Assembly: GCA_905250025.1 (NCBI GenBank)
Contig: CAJNOJ010000248.1
Location: 62,001-126,000 of the forward strand
Reading direction: 5' to 3'
DNA length: 64,000 bases
Source: Adineta ricciae
Lineage: Eukaryota > Rotifera > Eurotatoria > Adinetida > Adinetidae
The notes beneath the pieces are model-generated. The model worked only from the letters and a program-made list of their open reading frames with translations, made no database searches and was not told the origin of the DNA. Shown here piece after piece: positions 1 to 11,060 of this stretch. The translations under genes and the position numbers were made by a program. Position 1 is the stretch's first letter. Each line of letters begins with the position of its first letter.

Positions 1-1332
1 ATTTCAAGCAAGCATATGGCCACAGCTTGCATTCGGATCAATAATAAGATTCTCTTTTCAACAGTTCTATGTCATCCGAGACTGAGGTTAGCAAGTAAAG
101 GACAAAGAAAGATCTTTGACAAACAAAGATATAGACAAAAATCACTCTATTTCATTAATGAAACATTCCAATAAATACTGTCTATACGGATGGGTCGAAT
201 CATTTTTTCCAAGACGTATTTTCAATGGTGAAATTATATGACCATCTCATCGTGTGCTGCAAATGAATATTTTTTAGTTAAGTGAATGCTATCAAGAAAA
301 TTTTTATATTGATGAAATCTTGTATTTATTGTGTTTGTCATACACTTTAAAAAACATCACCTTTTTTTCCATATAGTCATTTATTATACATCAATAGAAA
401 TAGCTTTCATCACGAATCACGACTACTTCATTCCCGTATATGGTTCGATATTTTGAATAGCTACACCCGTGAAACAACTATCTCCACAAAATAATGAGTC
501 GTATCCACATAATGATAAAAGATTGTGATTATTTTCATCGACATCCAACATTACAGAATATTCCTCTCCGTGTTGCCCAAAAGATGCATTTAACCAATTC
601 AAACACGATGAGTAGATTCTATCCAGCGTTTGCTTTTCACCCTCGTTCCAGCCTTCATCGTGTGAATATAACTGAGCTTGATTTTCATACCAATCCTTTG
701 TTTTACGAGCAACAACCTAAAAGTAACAGAGTTAAGTAGTGAAGAGTCATCATTTTCATGCGCGAGATTTGTTCAATCACAGTCTAAATCAATACTTCAA
801 GATATTTTCCATACTAACCTCTCCATTTCGGACAAATATGGTCAGTGAAGTAGGTGGCAGATATCCTATCTGCCGTGAGAGTGTGTATTGATAAGAATTG
901 TGCCATAGTGTTCGCATACGTTGCCATTGTTGCAAACTACTTCTGAATTTTTGCTGCATTTCTTCCGGAATCTCTGAATAAGACAATGAGGGAATCCTCA
1001 GCAGAGATCTGTTTATTCGTCGTACATTATGAGCATGACTTATGTAGAAAAACGTGATGATTGCTAAGAATCGAAATGCTGAACTGAAGAAAAATAAAAT
1101 ATTTAATATAACTGAGGAATGTCAATTTACGTACTTCATTTTAAGAGGATGACTGGAATTGCTTAGATAAATAGATATGCTTTTCTGTCGCTGTTTATAG
1201 ATGTTTAATGAGCGAGGATGTTAACAAAGAAGTTAACCTTCTAATCAATGAATATTCTCTCATTGATCTAAAGGTCATGGGAAAAAAATGACAAAGAAAG
1301 AAAAATAAATTATATCCTGTCTAAAAACAAAA
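1..1332. repeat. 1.3 kb direct segmental duplication, copy A
   Basis: This block is repeated in the same orientation at 51577-52887, with only scattered substitutions and small indels. It includes a whole small secreted-protein gene and its flanks. The similarity stops at the N at 1333, so the right-hand boundary may be an assembly join and not a biological edge. Confidence 0.9.
423..1139 (-). CDS. Small secreted protein, DUF6174-like (copy A)
   Basis: Three exons join in frame: 1139-1135, 1083-819 and 716-423, giving about 187 aa. The introns are 51 and 102 nt with GT..AG ends. The first 19 residues form a hydrophobic signal peptide ending in SHA, so the product should be secreted. The mature part has a W-H-N-S-Y-x-Y motif, then LTIFVRNGEV, then a stretch ending in a conserved Cys/Gly/Asp patch before QNIEPYTG. 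This layout resembles DUF6174-type secreted domains, but that is recognition by eye and the function is unknown. The second copy at 51982-52693 keeps the same exon structure and is also intact. Intact reading frames in both copies suggest both may still be expressed. Confidence 0.72.
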
Positions 1333-1346
1333 NATTGGAAAAGAAA

Positions 1347-4300
1347 ATGTTATCACCCAAATATGCAATAGCAACACGAAAGAAAATGGAAAATCTCTTT
1401 TCTCTTGCTTATCATCATAAACACGATTCAATTGTTTTATCAACATTTGCTTGTGAAGTCAATAATAATCCTGTTGATCATATTGTTCAACTCTTTAGTT
1501 CAGTCATTGAACAATATGCTGGTTTCTTCAAATCAATCACTTTTGCCATTCCTCATTCTCAAACACTCTTTGAAACATTTGAAAAACTTGATGGAACAGT
1601 CAATGCAACGAAACTCATTCGAAAATCAAATACAAACTTTGGTCCATATCGAATTATATCCGAAGATGTTCGAGTAAATGATCTTAATATTTGTGATTTG
1701 CCACCCTGTCAATTCGGTGGTCGATGTCATGAACGAAACAATCAAGTACATACAGAACATTTTTCACATCCACCTTTATGTCCCAAAGCGTGTCTTAATG
1801 GTAAATGTGATGAAACAAAAGATCTCGTTCATTTATATTCATTTATTCATCGAATTCGATGTCAATATGGTGGTGAATGTCGACAAATTGATGATGAAAA
1901 ACATTGTCAAAGTTATGATCATCCATCATATTGTTCGAAAGAAAGTTCTTGTGAGAATATGGAAGCAATTCATTTACGAGAATATCGTCATTTACCACTT
2001 TGTCAATATTCTCATAATTGTATGGAACTAAGAAAGAAAAATGTACATCATATGAAATCTTTTCGTCATTGTCCTCTTATTTGTCCACGAAAGAATAATT
2101 GTGCTGATTTTCATGATCGAAAACATCTGTCTGAACTCCAACATCCATTTTCTCGTCCATGTCCATTTACACCATATAACTGTCGACTTCATAATGAACT
2201 TATTCAAGCGTCTGAAAGTAACAAACCTTCACAAATTGCTCAAACTCATTGTCTTGATTATTCACATGTTTGTCGATTTGGTCGTCATTGTCGTGATCAG
2301 ACTCCGTTACATTTACAAAACTCAATTCATGTTGCTCGTGTGTTGTGTTCTGATGGCGACGAATGTACGAAGTTGAATGAAGAAGAACATCTGAATTTAT
2401 TCACACATCAGAATATTCTCGACATTCGACTTGTTTGTCGACATTCAAATCAATGTCATGATCGTCATAAACTTGAACATGTGAAGAAATTTCGTCATCA
2501 ACTGACTTCGGATGAGAATGGTGTTGTTCAATATGTTGGTTTGAATAAAACCATCGATTTTGTTCGAAATCATGCAGAAGCAGTGGAACGTGTGAATGAA
2601 TATGTTGAAAGTGAAGGTTGGGAAACGTTGCCATTAGGAACGATTCCTGATGATATTCTCAGCTACATTCGTCATGTTCAACCTGTTCATCGATGTAATC
2701 CAGTGATATTTGAATCGATCATTCTTCATGGTCATGTCATGAGTCGATCATATATGGAAAAATTGAGGATTCCAAAGTTTGTTGCTAATTCTGTTTTACA
2801 ACATAGTCGAGTGCGACGAATACCAAACTTAAGTACGGCAGAAGACAAAGCACGTGCGTATGTTATCGCATTGGTGAAAGATGAATTTGAAAAGAATGGA
2901 TTTCCACCGAAAGACACAACGACACCAGCAGCAGCTTCTATTGCAACAGCGTTCCCAACTGTAACAACTTTGGCAAGTGAAATAACGATGAGTGAAAATC
3001 GTGTTTCAGCATTACTCGGAAAGAATGACACAGATGTGTTGAAACGAGTTGCCATTGAAATAGCTCAAGCGTCGATCAAACTACATGCAAATCCACTTGG
3101 AATTGGTTATGAAGTAGATATGAAGTTAGGAACTGATCGAACTATTTTCAGTGTTCTCGGACCACATCTGGGACATTACTATGGAGATATAGTTATTGTG
3201 TTTAAACGGGAGATTTTACATCATCCAGATGCGGAATTCACCATCCAAGCAGGAACTTCATTTCATAGTGCAAAAGCTTTTAACTGGCGTCCATGGTTGG
3301 GTGATGTTTTAACAGATGTGAACGAAAGAATAAAACTATTTCATGCATCGAAACTACATGCATCTGTTCCTGGTTATGATTATGCTGCAGCTTTAGAATT
3401 AATGGCTATTACCAGTTCAATCTTAGACAAGAAATCTATGAACATTAGTCTCCAAGATATTCTCACTCGATGGATTCAAGTTGACTCTCATCAAACAGTC
3501 GAAGCTCATTTACCTCAACTCATACCATTAGATTATATTGATCATATCTATTTACCACAAAACATCTATGATATGCTCAATGAAGCAACACAAAAATCCA
3601 TGAAAGCAGTTTTTCGAAATCGTGTAACGATCACTTCACATGAAGGAACAGATAAACCTGGTTTTGGATTTGGTCCAGTACCTGCAGAACCAGCACGAGT
3701 TGAATATCAGAAGTATCTTACTCAAGAACTAAGCAGTAAATTCAGGAAACATATCGACACTCCACTACCAAGATCTATTCAAGGAACAATCATTACAATA
3801 CCATCGACACACTTCGATCAACATTATGTTTTACCTTTGACAATTTCTCAAGCTTATCAACAATATTGTTCTGATCATTCACCACTAAGTGACATAACAA
3901 TATTCATCTATTGGCAAGCAATGAGAGGAGATATGATGTTAACATTAGCGAATGAACAGATCAATCTACAAACAACACAAACAAATCTGAGTTGTTTAGT
4001 TTGTTATGTTGCTGAAATACCTGAAGTGGAAACCAACAATTATCATGAACATCATTCATATCTGAATAATGACAAACCATTTTCACATGATCTTCTCGCG
4101 AAAAATCATAAATATGCAGCTGGTTCAGATAATTTCTATGTTGGATGTAACACTGGTGATTTTCTCACGTTTTGTCTTCAACTTCATCTTTCAACAGGAA
4201 AAGTGACATTGTCACATGCAGGTGCCAATTCGATCTATAATCATGACAAAATTGTTCATACATTCAACAAATCACATCTGGATCTAAGTGCTTTGGAATA

Positions 4301-5126
4301 TGTTCATGTGAGTGCTGGTGCACATACAGTGCCAATTCGAAATGTAATGATTTGTTTTGAAAAACAACATGAACTACATCCAACATATGATATGGAATTC
4401 AGTTCAAGTTCAGAATTAGTTGATGGTAGTCTTTCTTCAATATCATCTCTCAGTTCTCTGATTCCATGTGGAGACAATGTGAATTGTCTTCTTCAATTGT
4501 CACTTAGTGAAAAGGAGCACAATTCGAAGTTTTCTCATCCATGTCGATTTTCTGAACTGTGTCGAAATCGTGAACCAAACTTAACACACGAACCGCATCG
4601 AGTACCAACGTGTCAATATGATGAAAAGTGTAAAGATCTCGCTGACCCGTTCCATCGAGCGAGCTATCGTCATACAGGTTATCCTGATTATCTTTTACCT
4701 TGCCGTCATCAACAGAAATGTGAAGATACATCAGATAAGCATCGAATAAAGTATTCTCATGGAGAACAAGTTTTTGTAACCAAAGAAGCATCAGTGTCGC
4801 ACGGTAATGAAAAAAAACTTAATGTTGATATGATCTTGATATAAGAAGTTGATTTTTTGATAGAATCCAGTGATAGTTGTGATGATGAAGATCTAATTCC
4901 TTGCAAATGGGGCACTAAATGTCGAGATATCGGAGATGAGCGGCATTGTTCAAAATATTCTCATCCTGCTGTACACAAACATGCTGATCACCAAATTCCT
5001 TGCAAATGGGGCAGTAACTGTCGAGACATGAACGATGTACAACATTGTAAAAAATACTCCCATCCTGATCCAGCGTCATCCGACGAAGATAGTGTAGCAT
5101 CAACGATTGACACTGACACTGATTGA
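1347..5126 (+). CDS. Multi-zinc-finger protein with PBZ-like C2H2 fingers
   Basis: A 3.46 kb exon (to 4803) and a short last exon (4864-5126) join across a 60-nt GT..AG intron, giving about 1239 aa. Some ten fingers with spacing near C-x5-C-x6/7-H-x5-H lie at about residues 120-385. Five more lie at about 1065-1225, the last two beginning PCKWG and nearly identical. The spacing and the Gly and His-Pro positions match the PBZ poly(ADP-ribose)-binding zinc finger. The central 650 residues have no domain I recognise. Finger number is unusual, since known PBZ proteins carry one to a few. I chose the first ATG at 1347. The N at 1333 lies just upstream, so a 5' exon could be missing. PAR binding is an inference; C-x5-C fingers can also bind nucleic acid. 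Confidence 0.8.
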
Positions 5127-5350
5127 AAGAGACTTGATTTATATAATTACTTTTTTCAGAAGTTTGATTCTAATGATCCTGATGATTTTTATTTTGATAA
5201 TTATTTATTACGAAGTATGAAAGAATAAAATTGATTACCGACATGTGTTTTGTATCGAGAAGACATGAGTATACTGATGAGAATTTTGATATATAAAAAA
5301 GGAGAACCGTTAGTTGGTACATCACACCCTCCTGACCTAGCTTTTTTATT

Positions 5351-5374
5351 AAATCGGCGATGGTATGCCGATTT
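5351..5374. other. Perfect 8-bp stem-loop between convergent genes
   Basis: AAATCGGC, an 8-nt loop and GCCGATTT form a perfect hairpin. It lies in the 271-bp gap between the zinc-finger gene stop (5126) and the convergent glycosyltransferase stop (5398). It could be a 3'-UTR structure of either transcript. No U-tract or histone-type consensus is seen. Confidence 0.35.
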
Positions 5375-5397
5375 GAAAACACAGAAAAGACAAAATG

Positions 5398-6461
5398 TTA
5401 ATTCTTTGACCGATGATGATCGAAAATAGTCGGATATGGCCGTTGCGCTCCTCCTCCCCACTGGCTCGGATCTGCATAAACAGTGAGTTTCCATTTCTTC
5501 GCAAGCAGACTTAGAATAGATTGATCATGACGATGATCGTGAAACTCGGGATAGTTCGGTGGCCCTAACACATTTGCGTCATCAGTTATCACTCGACTAT
5601 CTTGCGCATATGTCAACCATTCAGATACGAATCGCAGACTAGTAAAACTTCTTTTGACCACAACGAAAGAAGCAAGAGCAGCCAGTGTTGTGGTATATTC
5701 TGGTTTATCAGCGTTGAGAATGATCAATGCATCACGCTTCGTTAAAGCTGATTCCTGAATCGAAAGGAAATGAACCACTTCAATATTCATCTAACTTGTC
5801 TTACTTTCCAACCGGTCAGTTTGAAAAGAACAATATCCTGATTGGATGTGAGCTGTGTGAGATAAGAAACATTATTGATGAAATTGACAGCCGCATCTGA
5901 ATACACAATAATATCTCCATCTTGTGCTAAGTAAAGTTCTTGCAAGAGAATAAATGGTTTCCACAGCCAGTAGCCAGCTCCTCTCTTCCGATTCAGGATA
6001 TCTGCATTTCTGCTGACAAACATAGGATCGATATCTAAAATATGTTTGTTGAACATCAAACATTGCCGAATTCCAAACTTTAAACCGGTTAGACAGTTGC
6101 TATTTTGTGCATGTTTACAACATCGATGAGCAAAATTAATCAATAACGGGTAACAACGTTGTTGATTGACCTTTGTCGGATAATTGTGTATCGTTTGGCA
6201 AGAAGAAGAATTTAGAAATTTGAAAGTTATTGACCTTGGCGTTGTTTTGTCCTTGAGTATAAACTCCCATACAGAGAAAGAACAACTGACGAATAAAGCA
6301 AGAAGGAACAGAACATGAACAGTACGAGACGTTCGAAATAAATTCAATATATATCCGGCTGCTTTTAAGTATACTACGGGCGTTAACAAACACCACAGCC
6401 ATTCTTCTACCCATTGAATTATCTTCCTCATGTATTTCATGACCCTTTGCTGTGTAAACAT
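5398..6461 (-). CDS. Type II membrane glycosyltransferase-like protein
   Basis: Two exons, 6461-5805 and 5754-5398, join across a 50-nt GTAAGA..TTCAG intron and give about 337 aa. One hydrophobic segment near residues 45-70 suggests a type II Golgi membrane protein with a lumenal catalytic part. The lumenal region carries RGAGYWLWKP, followed by GDIIVYSDAA, a pattern seen in a nucleotide-diphosphosugar transferase-like family that occurs in bacteria and some eukaryotes. The acidic SDA takes the place of a DXD metal site. Donor and acceptor sugars cannot be deduced. Without the intron the two halves would be separate overlapping frames, so the splice is well supported. A bacterial origin is possible but untested. 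Confidence 0.72.
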
Positions 6462-7196
6462 CAATGTCGTTCCACTAATAGGAAAATTTATTTAGAGATA
6501 TGTAATTCCCATACGAATGGTAAAGTTTCTTCTATCATGATATTAGGGACGCATTTTTTACCACGTTGAAACTTACTTGTGTCGATTAGATCAAAAAAAA
6601 ATGTAACGAGACATTGTCATTTTTTGCTCGTTTTATATGTGCGTTCATGCACGCAACACATATTAAAAAAAGGTATACAGAACAAGCATAGTATGTGTCA
6701 CTGAATTTTGAACCAGTGAAGTGATATTTTATGTAGTTGATATCTCTTATTGAAGTTGAATAGTGCGTTTAAACACATCGTCATTGATGAGGTAATATGT
6801 GAATGATGACATTAAGAATAAGTAAATGTCTGACAAATTCAGCCGCGAATGTGCACATATATCTAGAATCGTTTCGTGCTATTAAAACGAAATGGAAATG
6901 TTAATTCATATCGAACAACATACGTGTTGTTTTCGTATTCAAAAATGATACGTATGTCTACTTGAACTATAACGGAGAAGATGTAAACGCGAGTGCACGA
7001 TCTGTAATTTCATTCATACTCTCGCTTCCAGTATTAAAATAGATTGTGATAGAGTTTGATGGAAAATATTAGAAAGAGTAGCAAATGTTATGCATTTTGT
7101 GCTTTGAAAAGGAAAAATATCGAATAAATAATTTATATGCAACACGAACCTTCAATGATCAGTTCATAAGAGAAAATCGTCTTTTGTAAAATTTCA
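6462..7196. other. Intergenic, no gene seen
   Basis: AT-rich sequence between the glycosyltransferase start and the kelch-gene stop. I see no ORF with coding character. It presumably holds the glycosyltransferase promoter and the kelch 3' UTR. Confidence 0.6.
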
Positions 7197-9089
7197 TCAA
7201 TAAAATTCAGCAGTGTTAAGATAATTACCATTCGAACTGACTCCACCAGCAAGCAGTACTATTCCACTAGGTAAAATCGATGCAGTGTGATAAGATCGTG
7301 GAATGGACATATTGATGTTGAGTCTCCATGTGTTTGATGACACGTTGTATATTTCAACGCTACTATAAAAAATATTACTGTCAAACTGTCCACCAGTGAC
7401 TAATACGTTTCCATTTAATAAGACAGTTGCAGTGTGCACTTGCCGTCCAACATTCAAATATCCTCCCATTGACCAAGTATTCGTCGATGAATTATATAAT
7501 TCAGTGCTGGTTATACCACCAGACCCGCTATTTCCACCAATTACTAGTACTTTTCCATTCATTAACATAGATGCTGTGTGAGACGACCGTGAAGCGCTCA
7601 TACTTGCTGCTGACGTCCAAACACCAGTTGTTGGGTCATATAATTCAGCACTGTTGAGAAAAGTGCTCGCACCGCTCATTCCACCAGTGACTAACACTTT
7701 ACCATTTGCTAATACAGATGCGGTATGAGCTTGGCGCGCATAAATTAAAGATCCTGTATATGTCCAACTGTTCGTCACCGGATCATATAATTCAGCACTA
7801 TTTAAATAGTCATTACCTCCGCCAGCACCATTTCCACCAGCGACTAATACTTTTCCATTTAGTAATACCGATGCTGTGTGAGTATATCGTGCTGCATTCA
7901 TGCTTGCTACCTTCGTCCAATTATTTGTTGAGGAATTATATATCTCAACACTACCAAGAGGATTATTATAATATCCACCAGTAACGATTATGTTTCCACC
8001 GGTCAAGAACGATCCCGTATGAAATTGTCGTCCGTCAGTCATACTTGCTGTTGCTGCCCAAACACCTGTCGCTGGATCGCACAAATCAGCACTGTTCCAT
8101 GGACCATTTACAGCTCCACCTGTAACAAATACTCTGCCATCTACTAAGACGAGGGCGACATGCCGTTGCCGTGCGTAAGTCATATTTTTCGTCAGTCCTC
8201 CTGCAAATAGGATAAACAAGTTGGAATCAGTTATTTCGTTGCATTTAAAAGGAATTTCGAATTCCGTTCTTCTTAGCGCATTTAGCAAAAGGTCATAAGT
8301 ATCAGAAACGATAACTAACCTGATGGTATTCTTGTTGTCGATGACGTAGAAGTTGTTGTGGACGTGGATGTGCTGGTTAAGTCTATTCCAAACAAATAAG
8401 TTTATTCATAAGATGTTCAAAAACTTTAGCAATTCTGTCATTAAATGAAAACAGCCTCCTAAAAGTATCTATCGTCAGTCCTATGCATTCGCGATTATAG
8501 AACCTTTTATCTCTACATAGATTCCTTAACTTAAAATGCACGACTAATGCATCTAATAGAAACGCATATCTCTTCATCCACGCGCCATAGCTTTTCGAGT
8601 TTGCACTTTCAACTAAGCTTTCAAAGAAATTATTTTTCTTTTACTACTATTCCCTTAATGTGAACTGACAATGTTTGTCTATACCTTTTATCTGTGTTGC
8701 ATTCCTCTTGGAATCCAAGGTTAAGTAAAAAGCGCTAACATTATTTTGTACTTACCCGGCGGAAATTTTGTTCCTAAAATGACACTCATCGTTACGACAT
8801 TCATTTCGAACGACATGTTTCCATTCTGATTAATGGAATTGTCGAATAGTTGACAATTGAGAGACACAGACCGATAGGTAATAGCTTTGCAACCTAATTG
8901 GCCTAAACAAGACATTTCACATTGACGAATGTTGGATTTGGCGAGATTAACAAAAGGAGCACAAGTTGTTTTCGCGCATTGAAAGGTAAAATTGACCACT
9001 GAAGACATTCGAACTGATCGTATATCACTTTCAATTGTTTGTTTGAAGAAGACAAGCAGAAATAAAAGACTACTTCTTGTTATCGACAT
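7197..9089 (-). CDS. Secreted PAN/apple-like + kelch-repeat protein
   Basis: Three exons, 9089-8756, 8382-8320 and 8200-7197, join in frame to give about 466 aa. Introns are 373 and 119 nt. The start is the first ATG, followed by a signal peptide ending near residue 22. Next comes a cysteine-rich module with [22 protein letters not shown] and NCQLF, which resembles a PAN/apple domain. A 20-residue Thr/Ser linker is encoded by the small exon. The rest is seven kelch blades, each with an R-x-x-H-T-A/T-x-x-L pattern followed by G-x-V-x-V-x-G-G, enough for a complete beta-propeller. No galactose-oxidase catalytic residues are evident. The likely role is extracellular binding. This PAN-linker-propeller layout recurs in bdelloids. 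Confidence 0.85.
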
Positions 9090-9617
9090 CGTTAATAGAA
9101 TGGCTTTGTTTAAAAAAAAGGAGGCCAAGCGATAAAAAAAAAACTTTCATCATCTTTTTCTTCTCTCTTTCCATCAGTTTAATTGTTCTACTCATCGACT
9201 TTGCTAGACCTGGTGTTCTATCAGGAGTTACAACACAAACAGAATCGATATTCTTGACATAAATTCGTTCGCTGTATCTCAAACTTTGCCAATGAGAATT
9301 ATTGTCCATATACTGTATGTCCTAAATACGGTTGCACTTTGCCAACTTAATTATTTCAATCATAATAGTATGATGTTTTAACAAAAGATGAGATGATGGA
9401 GTACACGCTTCCACGCTATCCGCAGAGAATGATTCGAGAAAAGCAACTGACCTTTTTGTGGGTGTTCGAAAGATGTTGATGATGACTATCGTGGTGTTTG
9501 CTTTACTCTTCTCACACGTATTCTTAAGGAAAATATGTGAGATTAGTTGCTGACGCACGTTTTCTATTAAGAAATATGAACTGAGATTCTTTTTCTTTTT
9601 CACATTCAATTTAAAGA
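9090..9617. other. Divergent intergenic region, no gene seen
   Basis: This lies between the divergently transcribed PAN-kelch gene and the GPCR at 9618. It must hold both promoters. The open frames here lack ATG starts or coding character. Confidence 0.5.
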
Positions 9618-10535
9618 ATGACAAACGTATTGCACGTTGTTTTAATTATCCAAATAATCATGTTTTCGATCATTACGCTATTACTGTTAATTTATCTTCT
9701 TCCGCTTGTCTTCGTTCGACGGTTTCATACAAGTCATAACATTCTAGTAGGTAATTTATGTTTAGCCGGTATTATCTGTTCTGCGTATTGGTTAGTGAAT
9801 AAATCACTTCATCTCTACCGTTTGAACGTCTTTGACAAATCAATCGGAATGTGTATTTTCAATGCGTATCTGTCGCAGGCAGTTAATTTCCTGTTAGTGT
9901 ACTCGTTGGTGATAATTATTATCAATCGCTGCTGTACGATTATTTATCCGAGTAAAAATTTATTTAAAAGTTTAGAATGGTCGTTACTATCGGCGTTTTT
10001 CCAATGGATTGTTTGCATTGTTTTGTCAATACCGTTTTTCATCGCATTTTACCGGGTAAAATGAACACATTGCGAATATCATCGATTTCATTCTAGTTTT
10101 TAGATGTGCACACGCGATAAACATTCAACACAAAGGATTTATTATTACAGTTTAATCATGACTGTGGTAGTTCCATCACTATTGAACATTATTTTCAACT
10201 CAATTATCATTTTCTCCGTTCGATCATCCACTCGACGCGTTCATATGACATTACCCATTAGAGACAACGCATATCAACAACATTCGCGTGATGTGTATTT
10301 ACTTAAGCATATATTGTTTATCTTCGTCGTGTTTATGATCGGATGGGCACCAGTTTATATTGTACTTGCGATTGATGGAAAGACAAGAATACAAATTTGG
10401 ATCTATTTGCTTTTGCAGATTCCACCGGTGATGAGTGCTGTGATTCAAACATTTGATTTGTTTATATATAATCGTGAAGTTCGCCGGTATTTACGAGAAA
10501 AAATATTCCAGCTTTTACATTGCATTTTCAATTGA
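9618..10535 (+). CDS. Rhodopsin-family 7TM receptor
   Basis: Exons 9618-10055 and 10104-10535 join across a 48-nt GTAAAA..TTTTTAG intron, giving about 289 aa. Seven hydrophobic segments are visible. TM1 begins near residue 8. The end of TM3 carries NRCCTIIYP in place of the usual DRY box. TM6 has FMIGWAPVY, and TM7 is followed by a short cytoplasmic tail. There is no signal peptide and the N-terminus is very short. This resembles the divergent peptide or orphan class A receptors that are expanded in bdelloids. The ligand cannot be predicted. The D/E of DRY is replaced by N, which may alter G-protein coupling. Confidence 0.82.
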
Positions 10536-11060
10536 TGTTATAGGAAATGTCACCTGTCCATCGAATAAATATTATCTAGAATAGAATCGATTATTTGCAA
10601 TATTAGATCATATATGGTTTTATATTTGATTACACATTTTTCTTTTCCCTTTGTTTTGGAATAGCAGGATTTACATGTAATAGAAAAAGCAACTTTTCTT
10701 GCATTCTACATGCGAATGTTTCCTTTGAAAACAGTAATTGCACCATCGTGAAACGTTGATTGTTGTGAGAAAGAAAAGATCGTGCAAAAAAGCTGCGATG
10801 CTCATACTCCGTGAGTTTACTGATCTGCTCTTGTTCGCTTTATTTTTCTAAGCAGGTTATTCTCTGAAGAAGCTCTTTATGTTAGAGATTCTATTAAAAC
10901 GTTCTTCACGTATGCGGAGAATAATTCAAGTGAAATATATCATCTAAGAAATAATTCTTCGATTGCCTGTTAAACATTGATTTTTCTTCGGAATAAAGAA
11001 AAGATGTTCCCAATAAAATAATCCATCGTTTTTGCTCTCGACAGTTGAAAATATTTCGTG
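10536..11060. other. Intergenic between convergent genes
   Basis: AT-rich, with no coding signal on either strand. It is presumably 3' UTR of the GPCR (+) and the TIR gene (-). Confidence 0.6.

Noticed and set aside
789-986. Stand-alone 65-aa protein
   Set aside because: It is only the middle exon of the DUF6174-like gene read into the intron. The spliced model is better.
4504-4791. Antisense 95-aa ORF inside the zinc-finger gene
   Set aside because: It is the reverse frame of a Cys/His-rich coding exon with no signals of its own.
9070-9309. 79-aa minus ORF upstream of the kelch gene
   Set aside because: It starts at a weak context, overlaps the signal-peptide exon in another frame and has low-complexity Lys runs.
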